NCBI RefSeq assembly: GCF_022539665.2
Contig: NC_081339.1
Span: 9,173,367-9,237,366, forward strand
DNA length: 64,000 nucleotides
Direction: 5' to 3'
Source of the DNA: Daphnia carinata
Lineage: Eukaryota > Arthropoda > Branchiopoda > Diplostraca > Daphniidae
Within the stretch, counting starts at the first letter, position 1. Each line of letters begins with the position of its first letter. The notes under the pieces were generated by a model. The model did not search any database. It was not told the DNA's origin and saw only the letters and a program-made list of their open reading frames with translations. The translations under genes and the position numbers were made by a program. This document shows positions 1-9,755 of this stretch, piece by piece.

Positions 1-461
1 GCTGTGATTTCAAAAATGCGCAAGTGTGGTATGTTCGGTTTTGTGTGGTGCCACATTTGGTATGGAGTAACTAATGATGTAAACAAGTGGCTGGTAAATT
101 CTCCACCGTAATCGGACCCAAGTGTGTGGACAACGTGACCGGTTTCATTGCGGAGTAGACTTACGTATTCTATGAAGAGATCTGCTGTCTCGGAATTCCG
201 CTTCATGAAGTAGGCTGTGTGGCATCCACTGAAGTCATCAGTGAAAATTATGAAGAAACGCCAACCGCTTCTTGTCTGTACGTGCGTAGGGCCACATACG
301 TCTGAATGAATTTGTTGTTCGACTTCATAGGCTCTTGTCCTACCGACACGAAAAAGGGATCTCTGCCTTTTTCCGGACATACAACCAAGACAGGGCTGCG
401 TTGGAGTGATGTTGTTGGCTGGTAGTATGAAGCCATCTACTGCATGATTGGATGACATTTC
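1..461 (-). mobile_element. Ty1/copia retrotransposon fragment: end of GAG-pre-integrase and integrase core
   Basis: One frame stays open on the minus strand from 461 to the window edge. It reads a GAG-pre-integrase tail with a C-x2-C pair (PCLGCMSGK), then the start of a copia integrase catalytic core. HSDVCGP carries the first catalytic Asp, IIFTDDFSG follows, and GSDYGGEF carries the second Asp (the usual Asn is Tyr here). The third catalytic residue (Glu) would lie outside the window. The frame begins just after a TAA, so the element is truncated on its gag side and no LTR is seen. The assignment to Ty1/copia rests on the HSDVCGP and FTDD.SG signatures. Confidence 0.8.
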
Positions 462-540
462 TTAGATTACAATAAAGAGTTTTTGTTATAAAATGGAAAG
501 TTAATCTGATTTGATGCTCGGTCATGTAAATTAAAATAAA

Positions 541-948
541 CAACATCGACAGTTATGGAATTACTTGTTAAACAAGGAAATCGTTTCTCATTTAAAGGAA
601 ATAATTCTCCTTCACCGTGCGCATTTTCAATTGACTTCGCCTATGATGATTAATTAACTATTTTATATCCAAATATCTCGAAATAATTGCATGCCCTTTC
701 TAAACTCAATCTATGAAATGATACCAATGCTTCTTATGTTTCAACAACATCCACACGACAGTAATTGAATTCTTGTTAAACAAGGAAAACGTTTCTCATT
801 TCAAGGAAGTTATTCTCCTTCAGTGTTCCATTTTTAATTATCTTCGCTTAAGATGATTATTTAACAAATTTATTTCTAAATATCTCGAAATAATTGCTTG
901 CCTTTTTCAACTCATCCCATGAGATGATACCAATGCATCTTATGTTTA
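541..948. repeat. Imperfect tandem duplication, two ~203-bp units
   Basis: Unit 1 (541-742) and unit 2 (743-948) share long blocks: CTTGTTAAACAAGGAAA, ATATCTCGAAATAATTGC and GATACCAATGC followed by CTTATGTTT. The units differ by substitutions and small indels. No open frame spans them. The array ends directly beside the tRNA-Cys pseudogene. Confidence 0.75.
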
Positions 949-950
949 AA

Positions 951-1018
951 GGGGGCACCCAGGTTTGAACTTGGGACCCTACGATCTGCAGTCGTATGCT
1001 CTACCTAGTGAAGCAATG
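951..1018 (-). pseudogene. tRNA-Cys (GCA) pseudogene lacking its 5' acceptor strand
   Basis: On the minus strand the sequence has the D-arm end (GGTAGAGCA), an anticodon arm with loop containing GCA (987-989), a T arm with GTTCAAAC and a 3' acceptor strand ending GGTGCCCCC. The matching 5' acceptor strand (GGGGGT...) is absent and unrelated sequence joins at the D arm. Without the acceptor stem it should not give a mature tRNA. It could also be the head of a tRNA-derived SINE, but no SINE tail is visible. Confidence 0.7.
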
Positions 1019-1221
1019 AACAATCAGAAAGATAAGATTCCTGTTAGAAAATAGAATATTTCGTTATTTGATGAATATCCGACAGGTAGCATTGCGATGG
1101 CCAGCTTACCTCATCTTTTATGGCATTGGCGTTTTCTGTTCGCTTTAACTATTCAGTCACCTTTCTCTTTCGCGTTAGTATACAGTATTAGAATAGAGAG
1201 TATTTGCTCCAAAATGGCAAG

Positions 1222-3733
1222 TTAATCTGATATGATGCTTGTTGTAGACGCTTGGCCTCTTGACGAAGTGGCGACTGCGGGAACGAGCGGTGAAAACCAG
1301 TGAAATGGACTCTCGTCAGTCGGGTGGGTTGTATACTTCTGTGGTAGTAACCATCCAACTTGGGGCAAAGCTGGAAAAGTCTGGGACACTACGGCCTGCG
1401 GAGGTGGTTTAGCCGAATACTGTAAAAATGGTGAAAAATGTGGAGGAGCTGGGCTGCGTTCTCGCTGTGCATTGATCGCTCGGCGGGTTCTCCTGAAGTT
1501 TCGCCCATCTAGGGTGTGGACTACATACGAATGGGGATCTGCATATACCTTTGTAACATTACCTGGAATCCACTTTCTGGAAACGCGAACTCGTACCGTC
1601 TTCCCGACGGACAAAACGACACCACGGGTGGTGGGGAAACTGCCATGGTTGAATGACGCTGCTGCATTGCTTTTCTGTAACTGCTGCTAGACGGTAGGCG
1701 TACTAACGACCCTGGGCTGGAGTGCGGAGGGGATGTAAGGAAATGCGCCACGGAAGTGGCGGCTCTGTAGGAGGACGGCGGGTGAGGGAAGAGTTGAGAA
1801 CACGTGTGTTCAGCGAATTACGTTAAGGACATACCACGCCTTTTTCACGTCGTCTAGCATTTTTACGAGGCGTTGTTTCACCGTCTGTACGGTTCTCTCG
1901 GCCAACCCATTTGACTGGGGGTATTTTGGGGTGTGTTGAATGCCCTTGGAGGCACAATAGCGCCGGAACTCTGCACTCCCGTATTGGGGTCCATTGTCGG
2001 ACCGTAGCACGGATGGAATCATAAAATCGACGAAAATCCGATCGTGCTCTGCGATGATTGCAGACGAGACCGTTGACTTTAGTGGGACAAAACATTGCCA
2101 TTTTCTGTAGTAGTCGACGACGAGCAAGTAGGGGACTCCTTTGAATTCAAACAAGTCTGAGCCCACGACCTGGAAAGCATGCAGCGGGGCCTCAACAGGT
2201 TGCAGTGGCTGGGCAGGATTTTTGTTTTGATTTTCTTCGCAGGTTGAACACGACGCCACCATGTTTCGGACTTGGTTAATGTAGCCTGGTCAGTACACAA
2301 CCGATTTTGCTTGTTCGACACATTTGACTTCTCCGAAGTGGCCAACGTGGATTTGCCGTGAGATTTCCTGCTGCAATGATTTCCGGACCACCCCCGTTTC
2401 CCCTCGAAGAAAAGGCCATCGCATTCTAACAACTCGTGCCGAACGTTCGAAAAGGGTTACTTCGTTATTGGACAATTTCTCTTATGTTCGGGCCATCCTT
2501 TGAAAACCATGTCTTTCACCACTTGTAGGGCGGGATCAGTGGCAGCGGCGGCGACGTAACGGGTTCTGGTGTCCGTAGTGGGCATGGCCGACGTAATCAC
2601 CAAATGTAGGTGCTCATCACTTGATTGTGATGGGTCTTCCGTGTGGATAATGGAACTGGAGGAACGGCTGAGGGCATCGGAAAAGAGAGGTCACGTCCTG
2701 GTTTGTAGATAAAAACTAAGTCGTGTCGTTCAAGTTAAAGGAGGATGCGCTGGATGCGGAGTGAGCATGATGCCATTGGTTTGTTGAGGAGGCCTGCTAG
2801 GGGTTTGTGGTCGTTTTCAACGACCACTGCCTGTCCATACACGTATTGGCGAAAACGGCCCAGTCCAAACTAGCAAGGAGTTCCTTTTCGATCTCCACGT
2901 AACGTTTCTGTGTTTCCGTCAGGGTTACGGATGCATAGGCGACGGGCTGGTTGTCTTGTAATAATACTGCTCCAAGGACGGTGGGGGAGGCATCGACGGA
3001 TACAACCAGAGGAAGATCGGGATCGCACAGGCGCAGCACTGGCAATTAGGCAAACGCCGAATGGCATGTTTAGTATTGCTTCCACCTTGGTTGGTTCAGC
3101 CATTAATTGACCTTCTTTGACGATGTGGCCAAGCCAGGGTACTTCCTGCAGGAAGAAATGACACTTTTTAATGTTTAGACGTAGATTAACATCGTGACAG
3201 CGACGAAGGACAGCTACCAGGCGTTCATTTAGCTGCTTTTTTGCCTCTCCCCGTACCAGCAAATCATCTGAGTCGATTTCAACGCCATCTATGTAACCGA
3301 AAAATTTCTCCATGGTGCACTGGCACACGTCGGGTGCTGGTCGAATGTCAAACGGCAGCCGACGGAAACGGAATCGTCCGAAAGGGGTCGCCATTTTGCA
3401 TAAGTATGACGACTCACCGGATGGAGGTATCTGATAAAATCAGACGCAAAAAAAGTTGCGACTAACACAGCGAAGAAACGCGCCTTTCCGATCCGTCCAA
3501 CAGCTCTTCGACGGATGAAATGTTGCCGTTTGATGGCTTTGTTTAATGCGGTGAGGTCGACACAAATCTGGACATCGTTTCCCGGTTTGACGACGACCAC
3601 CATTGCACTGACCCACTCTGTGGGTTCGGTAACTCGTGCGATGATCCCCACGTCTTGCATCTCTGCGAGCTTTTTCTCCACCGGTTTTCGGAGACGGAAC
3701 GCCATGCGTCGGACTGCATATTGCAACAATTGA
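1222..3733 (-). mobile_element. Decayed Ty3/gypsy pol (RT, RNase H, integrase) in several broken frames
   Basis: Read on the minus strand in pol order. At 3729-3289 is the RT start (IIARV.EPTEWVSAMVVVVKPG, QICVDL.ALN). At 3394-2870 is the RT palm, with SDDLLVRG at the catalytic site in place of the usual Y-x-DD, and LGHIV. At 3045-2797 is RNase H (VSVDASP.GLGAVLLQ-type). At 2475-2290 is a damaged HHCC finger. At 2262-1810 is the integrase core with GSDLFEFKG, RSDNGPQY and SNGLAER, so all three acidic residues are present. At 1614-1222 is a C-terminal basic tail (VRVRVSRKWIPG, RRTRRAIN). At least five frame changes or stops separate these parts, so the copy is dead. No LTR of its own was found. 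Confidence 0.85.
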
Positions 3734-4055
3734 ATAAGTCAGATTGCGGGGTTTCAAGTTTATTTTAAAATCGGCACCAACATTACAAAAATCTGCACAA
3801 CTAGTACTTGTGATGGTATCTTCGGGCAGCTGGGGCGCGGGTTTTTATACCACGCCGTCCCAAAGTTAGCGTAGGGAATAAAGTTTGCGTGGGGTCAAAG
3901 AACAGAAACAGACTGTTACGCGAGAAAACTGATTTATTTCCTGTCGTTGACACCCTGTTGTGCGGGGTAATAAAAAAAAACGAGACAAGAGAGTCAGTGG
4001 GGGGCGGAGGGGGAAAAATCGACATATGCAATACATCACACAGAGTTTATCGTGA
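3722..4055 (-). mobile_element. Gypsy-type LTR, copy 1 (5' end truncated)
   Basis: This matches the LTR at 5600-5986 from the shared CAATTGTTGCA end through a TATAAAAA box (3842-3849, minus strand) to a GTTTATCGTGA block. It stops about 11 bp short of the TGTAAG start seen in the other copies. It abuts the decayed gypsy pol at 3733. The promoter region carries GCTAACTTTGG-type words repeated upstream of the TATA box. Confidence 0.7.
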
Positions 4056-5599
4056 AAATGGAAGATTGCGTCCCGCAATCTATTTTTCAAGAAACAACAG
4101 TAGGAGTTGGACAATAAAACAGAAACATTTGTGAACCATTGTCGCCTTGGTCTTCGATGAAGAATTTGACGACGAAAACGTTGAGAACAAAGATACACCT
4201 ATAAACGAACATCAAAATAGCGGACAGTGTGGCGTGTTCCGTTGAAGGACTCGAGGCCCTCGAGCACCAGGGTCATCTGAGGTACAATAAATCTGAGCTA
4301 AAGTGTCACTTTGACAAAGAATGGATTCATAACAACAAAGCAAAGAATATGGAAAAAGATTATAGCGACGCGGGCGTCGAGGAGCGCGGGTCCGTGTGGC
4401 GTGTTTTAAATCAGAGGCCCTCGAATTGCTCATAATTATTTTTTCAGTCTTTACAGATTCATGAAGGCAACAAAGCAAAGAAATGGAAAAAAGACACGCG
4501 AGCGTCAAGGTCTTTATTGAAGGGATCGAGCATGGACGCTCATCGGTGTCTAAACCTAGAGCACGATTCAGCAACAGAAAGGTCAATTGAAGGAGCGAGG
4601 CTGTAACCCCAATAAAACTTCAGATGTTCAAGCAAAAATAACATAAAGGGTCGTTGGTTACTAAGATGTCCTGTTTTTGTTTAAATTAATAAATTGGGAG
4701 CGGAAAAGGGTAGAAGCAAGACGAGTTGAGAGTTTTTTTTTCTTTTACCGCGGTGTCTGTAAATTTATGGTGCCAATGATCTAAGCGATACTACTTTTAA
4801 ATGCAAGAGAGGTTGGGGAGTTGTGGGAGCGTCTATTGTAGCGTTGGTATTCTGGTGTCGGTTTCGTCAATTTTCCGTGCGGATGTCGGTGTTGAAGGGT
4901 TAGGCGGCAGGGCAGAGAAGCGCGCTCCGTCTTAGCGCGAAGGGCGACGGTGCTTCATGCAATTCATACCATGTTTCTTGATTTTTTGATCGCGGTCGAT
5001 CGCTATTTTGAATTTTTTTTCCTTGTGTAGCGTTCAGGAACATGTCAGCGCCTTCTGTGTCTCGTTTTGTCCTAAGGCGTGGAATATCACTTGGTCCAGA
5101 AATTTCCATTGAACTGTCACCGCGGTCAAAAAGTGGTCGGCCTTAATAATTGTTTGTTCGCCGATATCTTCTCCTGTCAATGACTAAAGTTGCGTTCTTG
5201 TTGTTTGTTTTGGGGAGGGATATGGCGAAAACAGGTCTTTCGGTAGCCCGATTTCCACGTTGGTGTCGTAGCATATTCATCCATAACTATGCTGTTTTCT
5301 TTTTGATGCGTTTCCTCTTCTTCGAATTTTGACGGACAGGAAGATACTGTGCCCAATGTATCTTGGCTTGCGGCGACACCAGTCGAAAAAACGGTTCGAA
5401 GTTTTTTAATTTTGAAAGTTTTACTCACAAATTTTGTTATTTTCTTGATTTTTTCTATCAGCGATCATTTTCTTCCTTGTTGCCTTAATAGCAGAATAAT
5501 TTTCTTCAGTTCTCGTCATGTTCGGCGGAGAATTGGTCATCCATAGCGCGTCCTAACGGCCAAGCTTCGGTCGGCGGGTTCGTCCTCGCTGCCACCACA
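4056..5599. other. Duplicated transposon-flank sequence and undetermined DNA
   Basis: The block 4157-4620 is a degraded relative of 6188-6600. Both contain GATGAAGAATTTGACGACGA, CACCAGGGTCATCTGAGG and a CTTTACAG/TTTTACAG splice-acceptor-like site, so LTR plus flank is duplicated with a period near 1.9-2.0 kb. No convincing gene is seen in 4620-5599. Its lower-strand end next to the LTR (5580-5599) could be the start of an LTR-element leader. Confidence 0.5.
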
Positions 5600-5986
5600 T
5601 GCAACAATTGAATAAGTCAGGTTGCGGGGTTTCAAGTTTATTTTAAAATCGGCACCAACATTACAACAAAATCTGCACAACTAGTACTTGTGACGGCTAC
5701 AGGGGGACTCTCTTCGGGCAGCTGGGGCGCGGGTTTTTATACCACTTTAGCTTGGGGACGCCAAAGTTAGCGTAGGGACGCTAAAGTTTGCGTGGGGTCA
5801 AAGAACAGAAACAGACTGTTACGCGAGAAGCGGGGTCAACTGATTTATTTCCTGTCGTTGACACCCTGTTGTGCGTAAAAAAGGGTAATAAAAAAAAACG
5901 AGACAAGAGAGTCAGTGGGGGGGCGGAGGGGGAAAAATCGACATATGCAATACATCACACAGTCTAGTTTATCGTGAGTTCTTACA
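5600..5986 (-). mobile_element. Gypsy-type LTR, copy 2 (complete, 387 bp)
   Basis: On the minus strand it starts TGTAAGAACT (5981-5986 side) and ends CAATTGTTGCA, giving TG..CA termini. It has a TATAAAAA box at 5734-5741 and three upstream AACTTT(A/G)GCG-type words. Directly beyond its 3' end the sequence reads TGTGGTGGCAGCGAGG, which looks like a primer-binding site (TGG 2 nt inside). This may therefore be a 5' LTR whose internal region is lost. No matching target duplication is seen (CCACA versus ATATA). It belongs to the same family as 3722-4055 and 37401-38255. Confidence 0.7.
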
Positions 5987-6399
5987 ATATACTTCGGGGT
6001 CAACATCTGGGATCACCTTAATGATATGTTCAGTCGGTAGCCGTCCCAAGCTAGTAAATACATCTGCGAAGGGGGCGAGGAAAAAGCAAAAAACATTTGG
6101 CGGAGGTGGAAAAGCGGAGGCAGCAGCAAACCGGGAAAATTGCAGGGAAATGGAAAATTACTTCAAAAGTAACAATGCGCCACAGTTGGATGAAGAATTT
6201 GACGACGACGTTGACGAGGGATACCTCCAATACAATGGAACGGACATTTCCAGTCGCTGCCAACACCAGGGTCATCTGAGGCAATTACTTCTCATGTCAC
6301 TTTGACAAAAGATGGTGTATTTTCATTGTATGATTATAGCACTTGGTCAGTTTAATGTTTTAAATTCCCTAATTGCTCATAATTATTTTTTCTGTTTTA

Positions 6400-6650
6400 C
6401 AGTCCGAAGGCAAAAGGAAAAAAGGACAAAAAGACAACAGGCAAGGTCTTTATAGAAGGATCACGACGCTCATCGAGGTCTCGAGCACGATTAGAGGCAC
6501 GATTAGAGGATTCTTTTGCCTTTGTCGAAGATACTGAACAAAGTGGCTACGTGTTCTCTGAATGCTGTGTAAAAGCACAGGTACAAAGGATGATTGCAAC
6601 CAATGTAGTGTTTGCGATTCATGGATCCATAAGGCCTGTTTCTTCATAAT
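6400..6650 (+). pseudogene. Fragment with a PHD-like C-terminal zinc finger, possibly from a pogo/jerky-type transposase
   Basis: An exon-like stretch follows a TTCTGTTTTACAG acceptor. It encodes a Lys/Arg-rich linker (KGKKDKKTTGK, SRRSSRSRARLEARLE), then EDTEQSGYVF. After a one-base frame change it reads CKSTGTKDDCNQCSVCDSW (one frame), continuing IHKACF. The C..C..W.H..C pattern is typical of the PHD-like tail of many DDE transposases and of PHD fingers in host genes. An acidic segment (DEEFDDDVDEG) lies upstream at about 6190-6230, in a possible preceding exon. The frame change makes it a pseudogene. The family assignment is inference. Confidence 0.4.
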
Positions 6651-6779
6651 TCATATTATTATTTTTCTGAGGTTTTTCCTACAAACATTCATTGCGATTC
6701 CATAATATCACACAAAGTGTGATTAAAAAACCAATAATGGAAAATAATAAATATTTGTCGCATTAAGAATCAATATTTC

Positions 6780-7700
6780 AATCCTTTGGTCCCCATTCCA
6801 ACATCTTACGACAGAGCCACTGCCATCTTAATTTTTATGAATGATACAATTCGCCATTACCGATTACATGAATATTGTCGCATAATTTTTATAAGATATG
6901 CAACATCCATGTGGAGGAAGCTTACACAAGTCTGTCACTCTGTGTCATAGAATATTTCAAAGTATCTCACAAAATGAAACAATTAGGCAAAGCAATCTGT
7001 TCATATTCTATAATTTGAGTTGAACCATCAATCTTCGGGTTGACAATCCAAAGTCCTACGACTATACCACCGCTTACATATTGAAGCAATAAAATATAAT
7101 ACTTAATATTTAGTACGTGGCGTGCTGTCCCAAATTAGCGTCATGGGAGCTAATGTAAATTAATATAAGAATTGCTATCCCTCATTAGATAAATATTGTC
7201 ATATGATTTTCACAAGATATTCAACAGCCATATAGAGAAAACTTCAAAGAATCTATTGGTCCTAATATTTTTGATATTGTTTTAGCTTAAGGTATCTAGC
7301 GATTTTAAAATATCTCACAAAAAGGGGGATAGTTCAAAAATTTAGAAAAAGAAATTATAGTGCCCAGACAGTATGGAACCATTCTCCTATAGCTTGGCAA
7401 TCCAATTTCTTTCGAGTATGCCATCTCGAACGACACAAAGTTGAAAAGCCTAATATGTCATCTAGTATGTAGTCTGCTGTTCCAAATTAGCGTTATGAGA
7501 CCTTATGTAAAAAAACATAAAAATTTGCAATTACCGATTAGATGCATATTTTTGCATGATTTTCATAAAACATTCAATAGCCATGTAGAGAAAACTTAAA
7601 CGAATCTATTGATCCTAATATTATTGATAATGTAGTAGTGTAAGGTATCTGTAATGATTTACAAATATCTCAGAAAAAAGGGAAAAATGAGGGAATGAGG
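6780..7700. repeat. Degenerate tandem array, ~320-355-bp units
   Basis: Three related units carry a block reading (A/G)CCAT(A/G)TAG(A/G)G(A/G)AA at 6906, 7227 and 7580, so spacing is 321 and 353 bp. The second and third units also share CAAATTAGCGT, a leader with GATTTTCA, GAATCTATTG(G/A)TCCTAATAT and ATATCTCA near their ends. The region is AT-rich and has no plausible coding frame. Confidence 0.6.
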
Positions 7701-7843
7701 AAAACGAAACTTGAAAATAGTGCCTTGACAGTATACAACCATTATCGTTTACGGTGGCAATCGTACGTCGTATCTCATCAAATAAGAAAACATTCAAAAA
7801 TAAGGAAATTGAAGTATATCTATAGTACCCATACGGGGAGGTC

Positions 7844-7945
7844 GGAGAAAAAGGCCCAGACGAAAAAGGCCCAGACGAAAAAGGCCCACGAAAAAGGCCC
7901 ATACAAAAAAGGCCCACTTTTTTTCAATTTTAAAAGTGGGCCTTT
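7844..7945. repeat. GGCCC/AAAAA array element, copy 1 (left half plus hairpin)
   Basis: It starts GGAGAAAAAGGCCCAG and repeats the 15-nt word GGCCCAGACGAAAAA with variants five times. It ends in a hairpin whose arms are AAAAGGCCCACTTT and AAAGTGGGCCTTTT around a TTCAATTTT loop. The right-hand array seen in the 18727 copy is missing. The open frames through it (Lys-Ala-Gln-Thr repeats) are a by-product of the repeat. Confidence 0.75.
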
Positions 7946-8951
7946 TAATGAGTCTGTTATTAGTGAAGACACTAAACCTTTTAAAATGAATCTAAGATTT
8001 TGTTTCTTCAAATTTTCCAAAATCATGGAAGACATGCCAGTGTATTTTTATAAAAGACTATCGCGCCATGTCTTGCACATGAAAGAACACGAGTTTAGCT
8101 CATCCATGAGTCGGTATCAGTATTTCATACGATAAATTTTCTTTTTTTGATTTGGTTTAATTACTTTATGTTCTTTCTTTTCAGTTTCTTTTTCTTAATG
8201 TTGGCTTTTCTCTTTTTCTGTTGTTATTCCTTTCTCTTTTCCTTTTCTTCGTTGCGATCAGCCCAATTTTTTTTACTTTCTGATTTGATTTTATCTCGTT
8301 TCTTTATTTATTTGCCAAGCAATTCCACCCAGTCTTCTACCTATTGCAATACAGAAACGTTAAAAGTTTTGAACATCTTACAAATGTGTTTGTCAAATCG
8401 ATAGTTTACCTGAAAACCTTCAGCTATGTGTAGAGCACCATTTCAAGCCTGTTTTCCTTCAATGCTTCTCGATTCTCAACTTCAGCTTGGCCTACCAAGA
8501 TTTTCATTTTTCCTTTAAGTTTTTTTTTTCATTTTAATCGTTACCACTTATGGATCTAAAGTGGTCTTTTTCAGAATGGGTGAGGGATTAAATAGTTCTC
8601 CAAAATCAAATTTGCTGAAAACTGGGCAGCCTTCACTGTTGAAAATTGGTGTTGGCAGTGTACTTGCTAGTCTTGATTCAGGAATTTCTGTTTTGACAAA
8701 CTCTGAAAGACCAGAGGTTGATGACACATATGCTACCTTGGTTGCTTGTGCAAGTTTGGCAATTCAGGACCTCTTCTTCTTCTTTTTGCTTTTTAATTTC
8801 TTCTTCATTTCATCTAACTTCCGTTTAGTTTGATTTTTGTTTTCTTATCAGATAAATCCAGCTTTTTCCCTGAAAATCAATGGAATAAACTGGCTGGTCT
8901 TCCTTAAATGTAAAGATTGACACATACCTGTGAAGTGTGAGAGCTTAGCTG
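7946..8951. other. T-rich non-coding stretch, no supported gene
   Basis: Long pyrimidine runs (8140-8300, 8520-8560, 8770-8830) create spurious hydrophobic open frames. On the minus strand, sequence around 8790-8830 could read a Lys-rich tail, but a stop lies just upstream in the same frame. A GTATGT donor-like site occurs at about 8931 (minus). I see no kinase-domain exon here that would continue the AKT-like fragment at 8952-9290. Confidence 0.4.
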
Positions 8952-9290
8952 TTAGACGTTCTTCCATTTCTTAAGGATTGGAAGCATGGTTTCTGGTTTT
9001 TTTTCAGAAACAGCTGACGTATCCACATCATTGCTATCAGGATCTGTATGAAGCTGTTCAGCACCATAATCAATAGCAGTCATCCATTCTTCCCTAGAAT
9101 CCAATAAAAAAGTTATGCTCACAATTTTTGTTATTTGATGCACAAGAAAACCACAACGTATGAACATTTTTAAAATTAGGTTTTGACCCTTCACATACCT
9201 TTCTTTTTCAGACTCAAAATGAAAACTCGTTTCAATTACATTCATCCATTGAAGACCTGAAATCAGAAAGGTGGATGTTTTGGATGATCC
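8952..9290 (-). pseudogene. AKT/PKB-like PH-domain fragment, C-terminal part (two exons)
   Basis: The upstream exon (about 9290-9199) encodes TSTFLISGLQWMNVIETSFH followed by FESEKER. It ends at a GTATGTG donor at 9198. The next exon starts at 9093 after TTTTTTATTGGATTCTAG and continues EEWMTAIDYGAEQLH. The joined spacing matches the end of the AKT/PKB PH domain: TF.I..LQW..VIE..FH, then E.REEW..AI...A..L, with an intron in the EERE/EW region as in animal AKT genes (established family pattern, recalled). After the PH end come 31 more residues and a stop, with no kinase domain downstream, so it is a fragment or pseudogene. The remaining upstream part of the same domain lies at 17487-17530, beyond an inserted gypsy element. 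Confidence 0.65.
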
Positions 9291-9357
9291 TCTGGTATCA
9301 TGCAAAAACAAAGTAAAGATATTCTAAGATGTATTGGTTACTAAAATGTTATCCCGC

Positions 9358-9621
9358 TGTAACAACTTTGGGTTATGGTTCGTTTATTTGACGCACTTCA
9401 CAAGATACAGCACTAATCACAGATGACAACTCACTGAATGACTACTTGTCTACTGTTCAACTGACAACTAACTAAAGACTATCTCACTGACTGACTCCAA
9501 CTGCCCCAGAGTCGGGCTTTTAAGGCTCCCGATATCCAGTACAGCCGGAAATGCCAGCCAACGCCTGACTTGCGGATCGCCTATCATCATGCGATAGGCG
9601 ACAAAGTCCGTTGGCGCTACA
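9358..9621 (-). repeat. 3' LTR of the gypsy element (264 bp)
   Basis: On the minus strand it begins TGTAGCGCC and ends CAAAGTTGTTACA. A CCTTAAAAGCC sequence may serve as the TATA-like element, and AATAAACGAACC near the end supplies an AATAAA polyadenylation signal. It has the same sequence as 17219-17482 except two substitutions (TTATGG/TTAAGG and CTGACTG/CTGATTG on the plus strand). Confidence 0.93.
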
Positions 9622-9634
9622 TCCCCCCTCCTAC
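9622..9634 (-). other. Polypurine tract of the gypsy element
   Basis: On the minus strand, TAGGAGGGGGGA lies immediately before the TGTAGCGCC start of the 3' LTR. It is the expected plus-strand priming site for reverse transcription. Confidence 0.85.
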
Positions 9635-9755
9635 CTACAAGCATGGGGCGTCTGAAATGTTGACAACCCCAAGAGGAAAGGGTACAAGACTACACATTTT
9701 ACTTCTACTGTTTTGGCCAACTTTCAGCTGGCCAGTGTGCCTACATTTAATAAGG

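Larger units (their letters stand above)
470..1241. repeat. Short direct repeat flanking the copia/gypsy junction region
   Basis: About 50 bp around 470-520 recurs at 1193-1241. Both copies contain AAAATGG(A/C)AAGTTAATCTGAT followed by a TGATGCT word. One copy sits at the inner end of the copia fragment and the other next to the decayed gypsy pol. This could be a shared insertion target, an LTR remnant or a local duplication; the sequence does not decide. Confidence 0.5.

Noticed and set aside
7844-7945. Repeat array considered as a CRISPR array
   Set aside because: There are no unique spacers, the units are contiguous and the context is eukaryotic.
8147-8404. 85-residue hydrophobic plus-strand open frame
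   Set aside because: It is produced by long T/C runs (Phe/Leu/Ser only) and has no start context, splice support or motif.
8561-8833. 90-residue plus-strand frame after a TTTTTCAG site
   Set aside because: It looks moderately protein-like (GLNSSPKSNLLKTG...) but ends in a pyrimidine run, and no family is recognised. Left unannotated.
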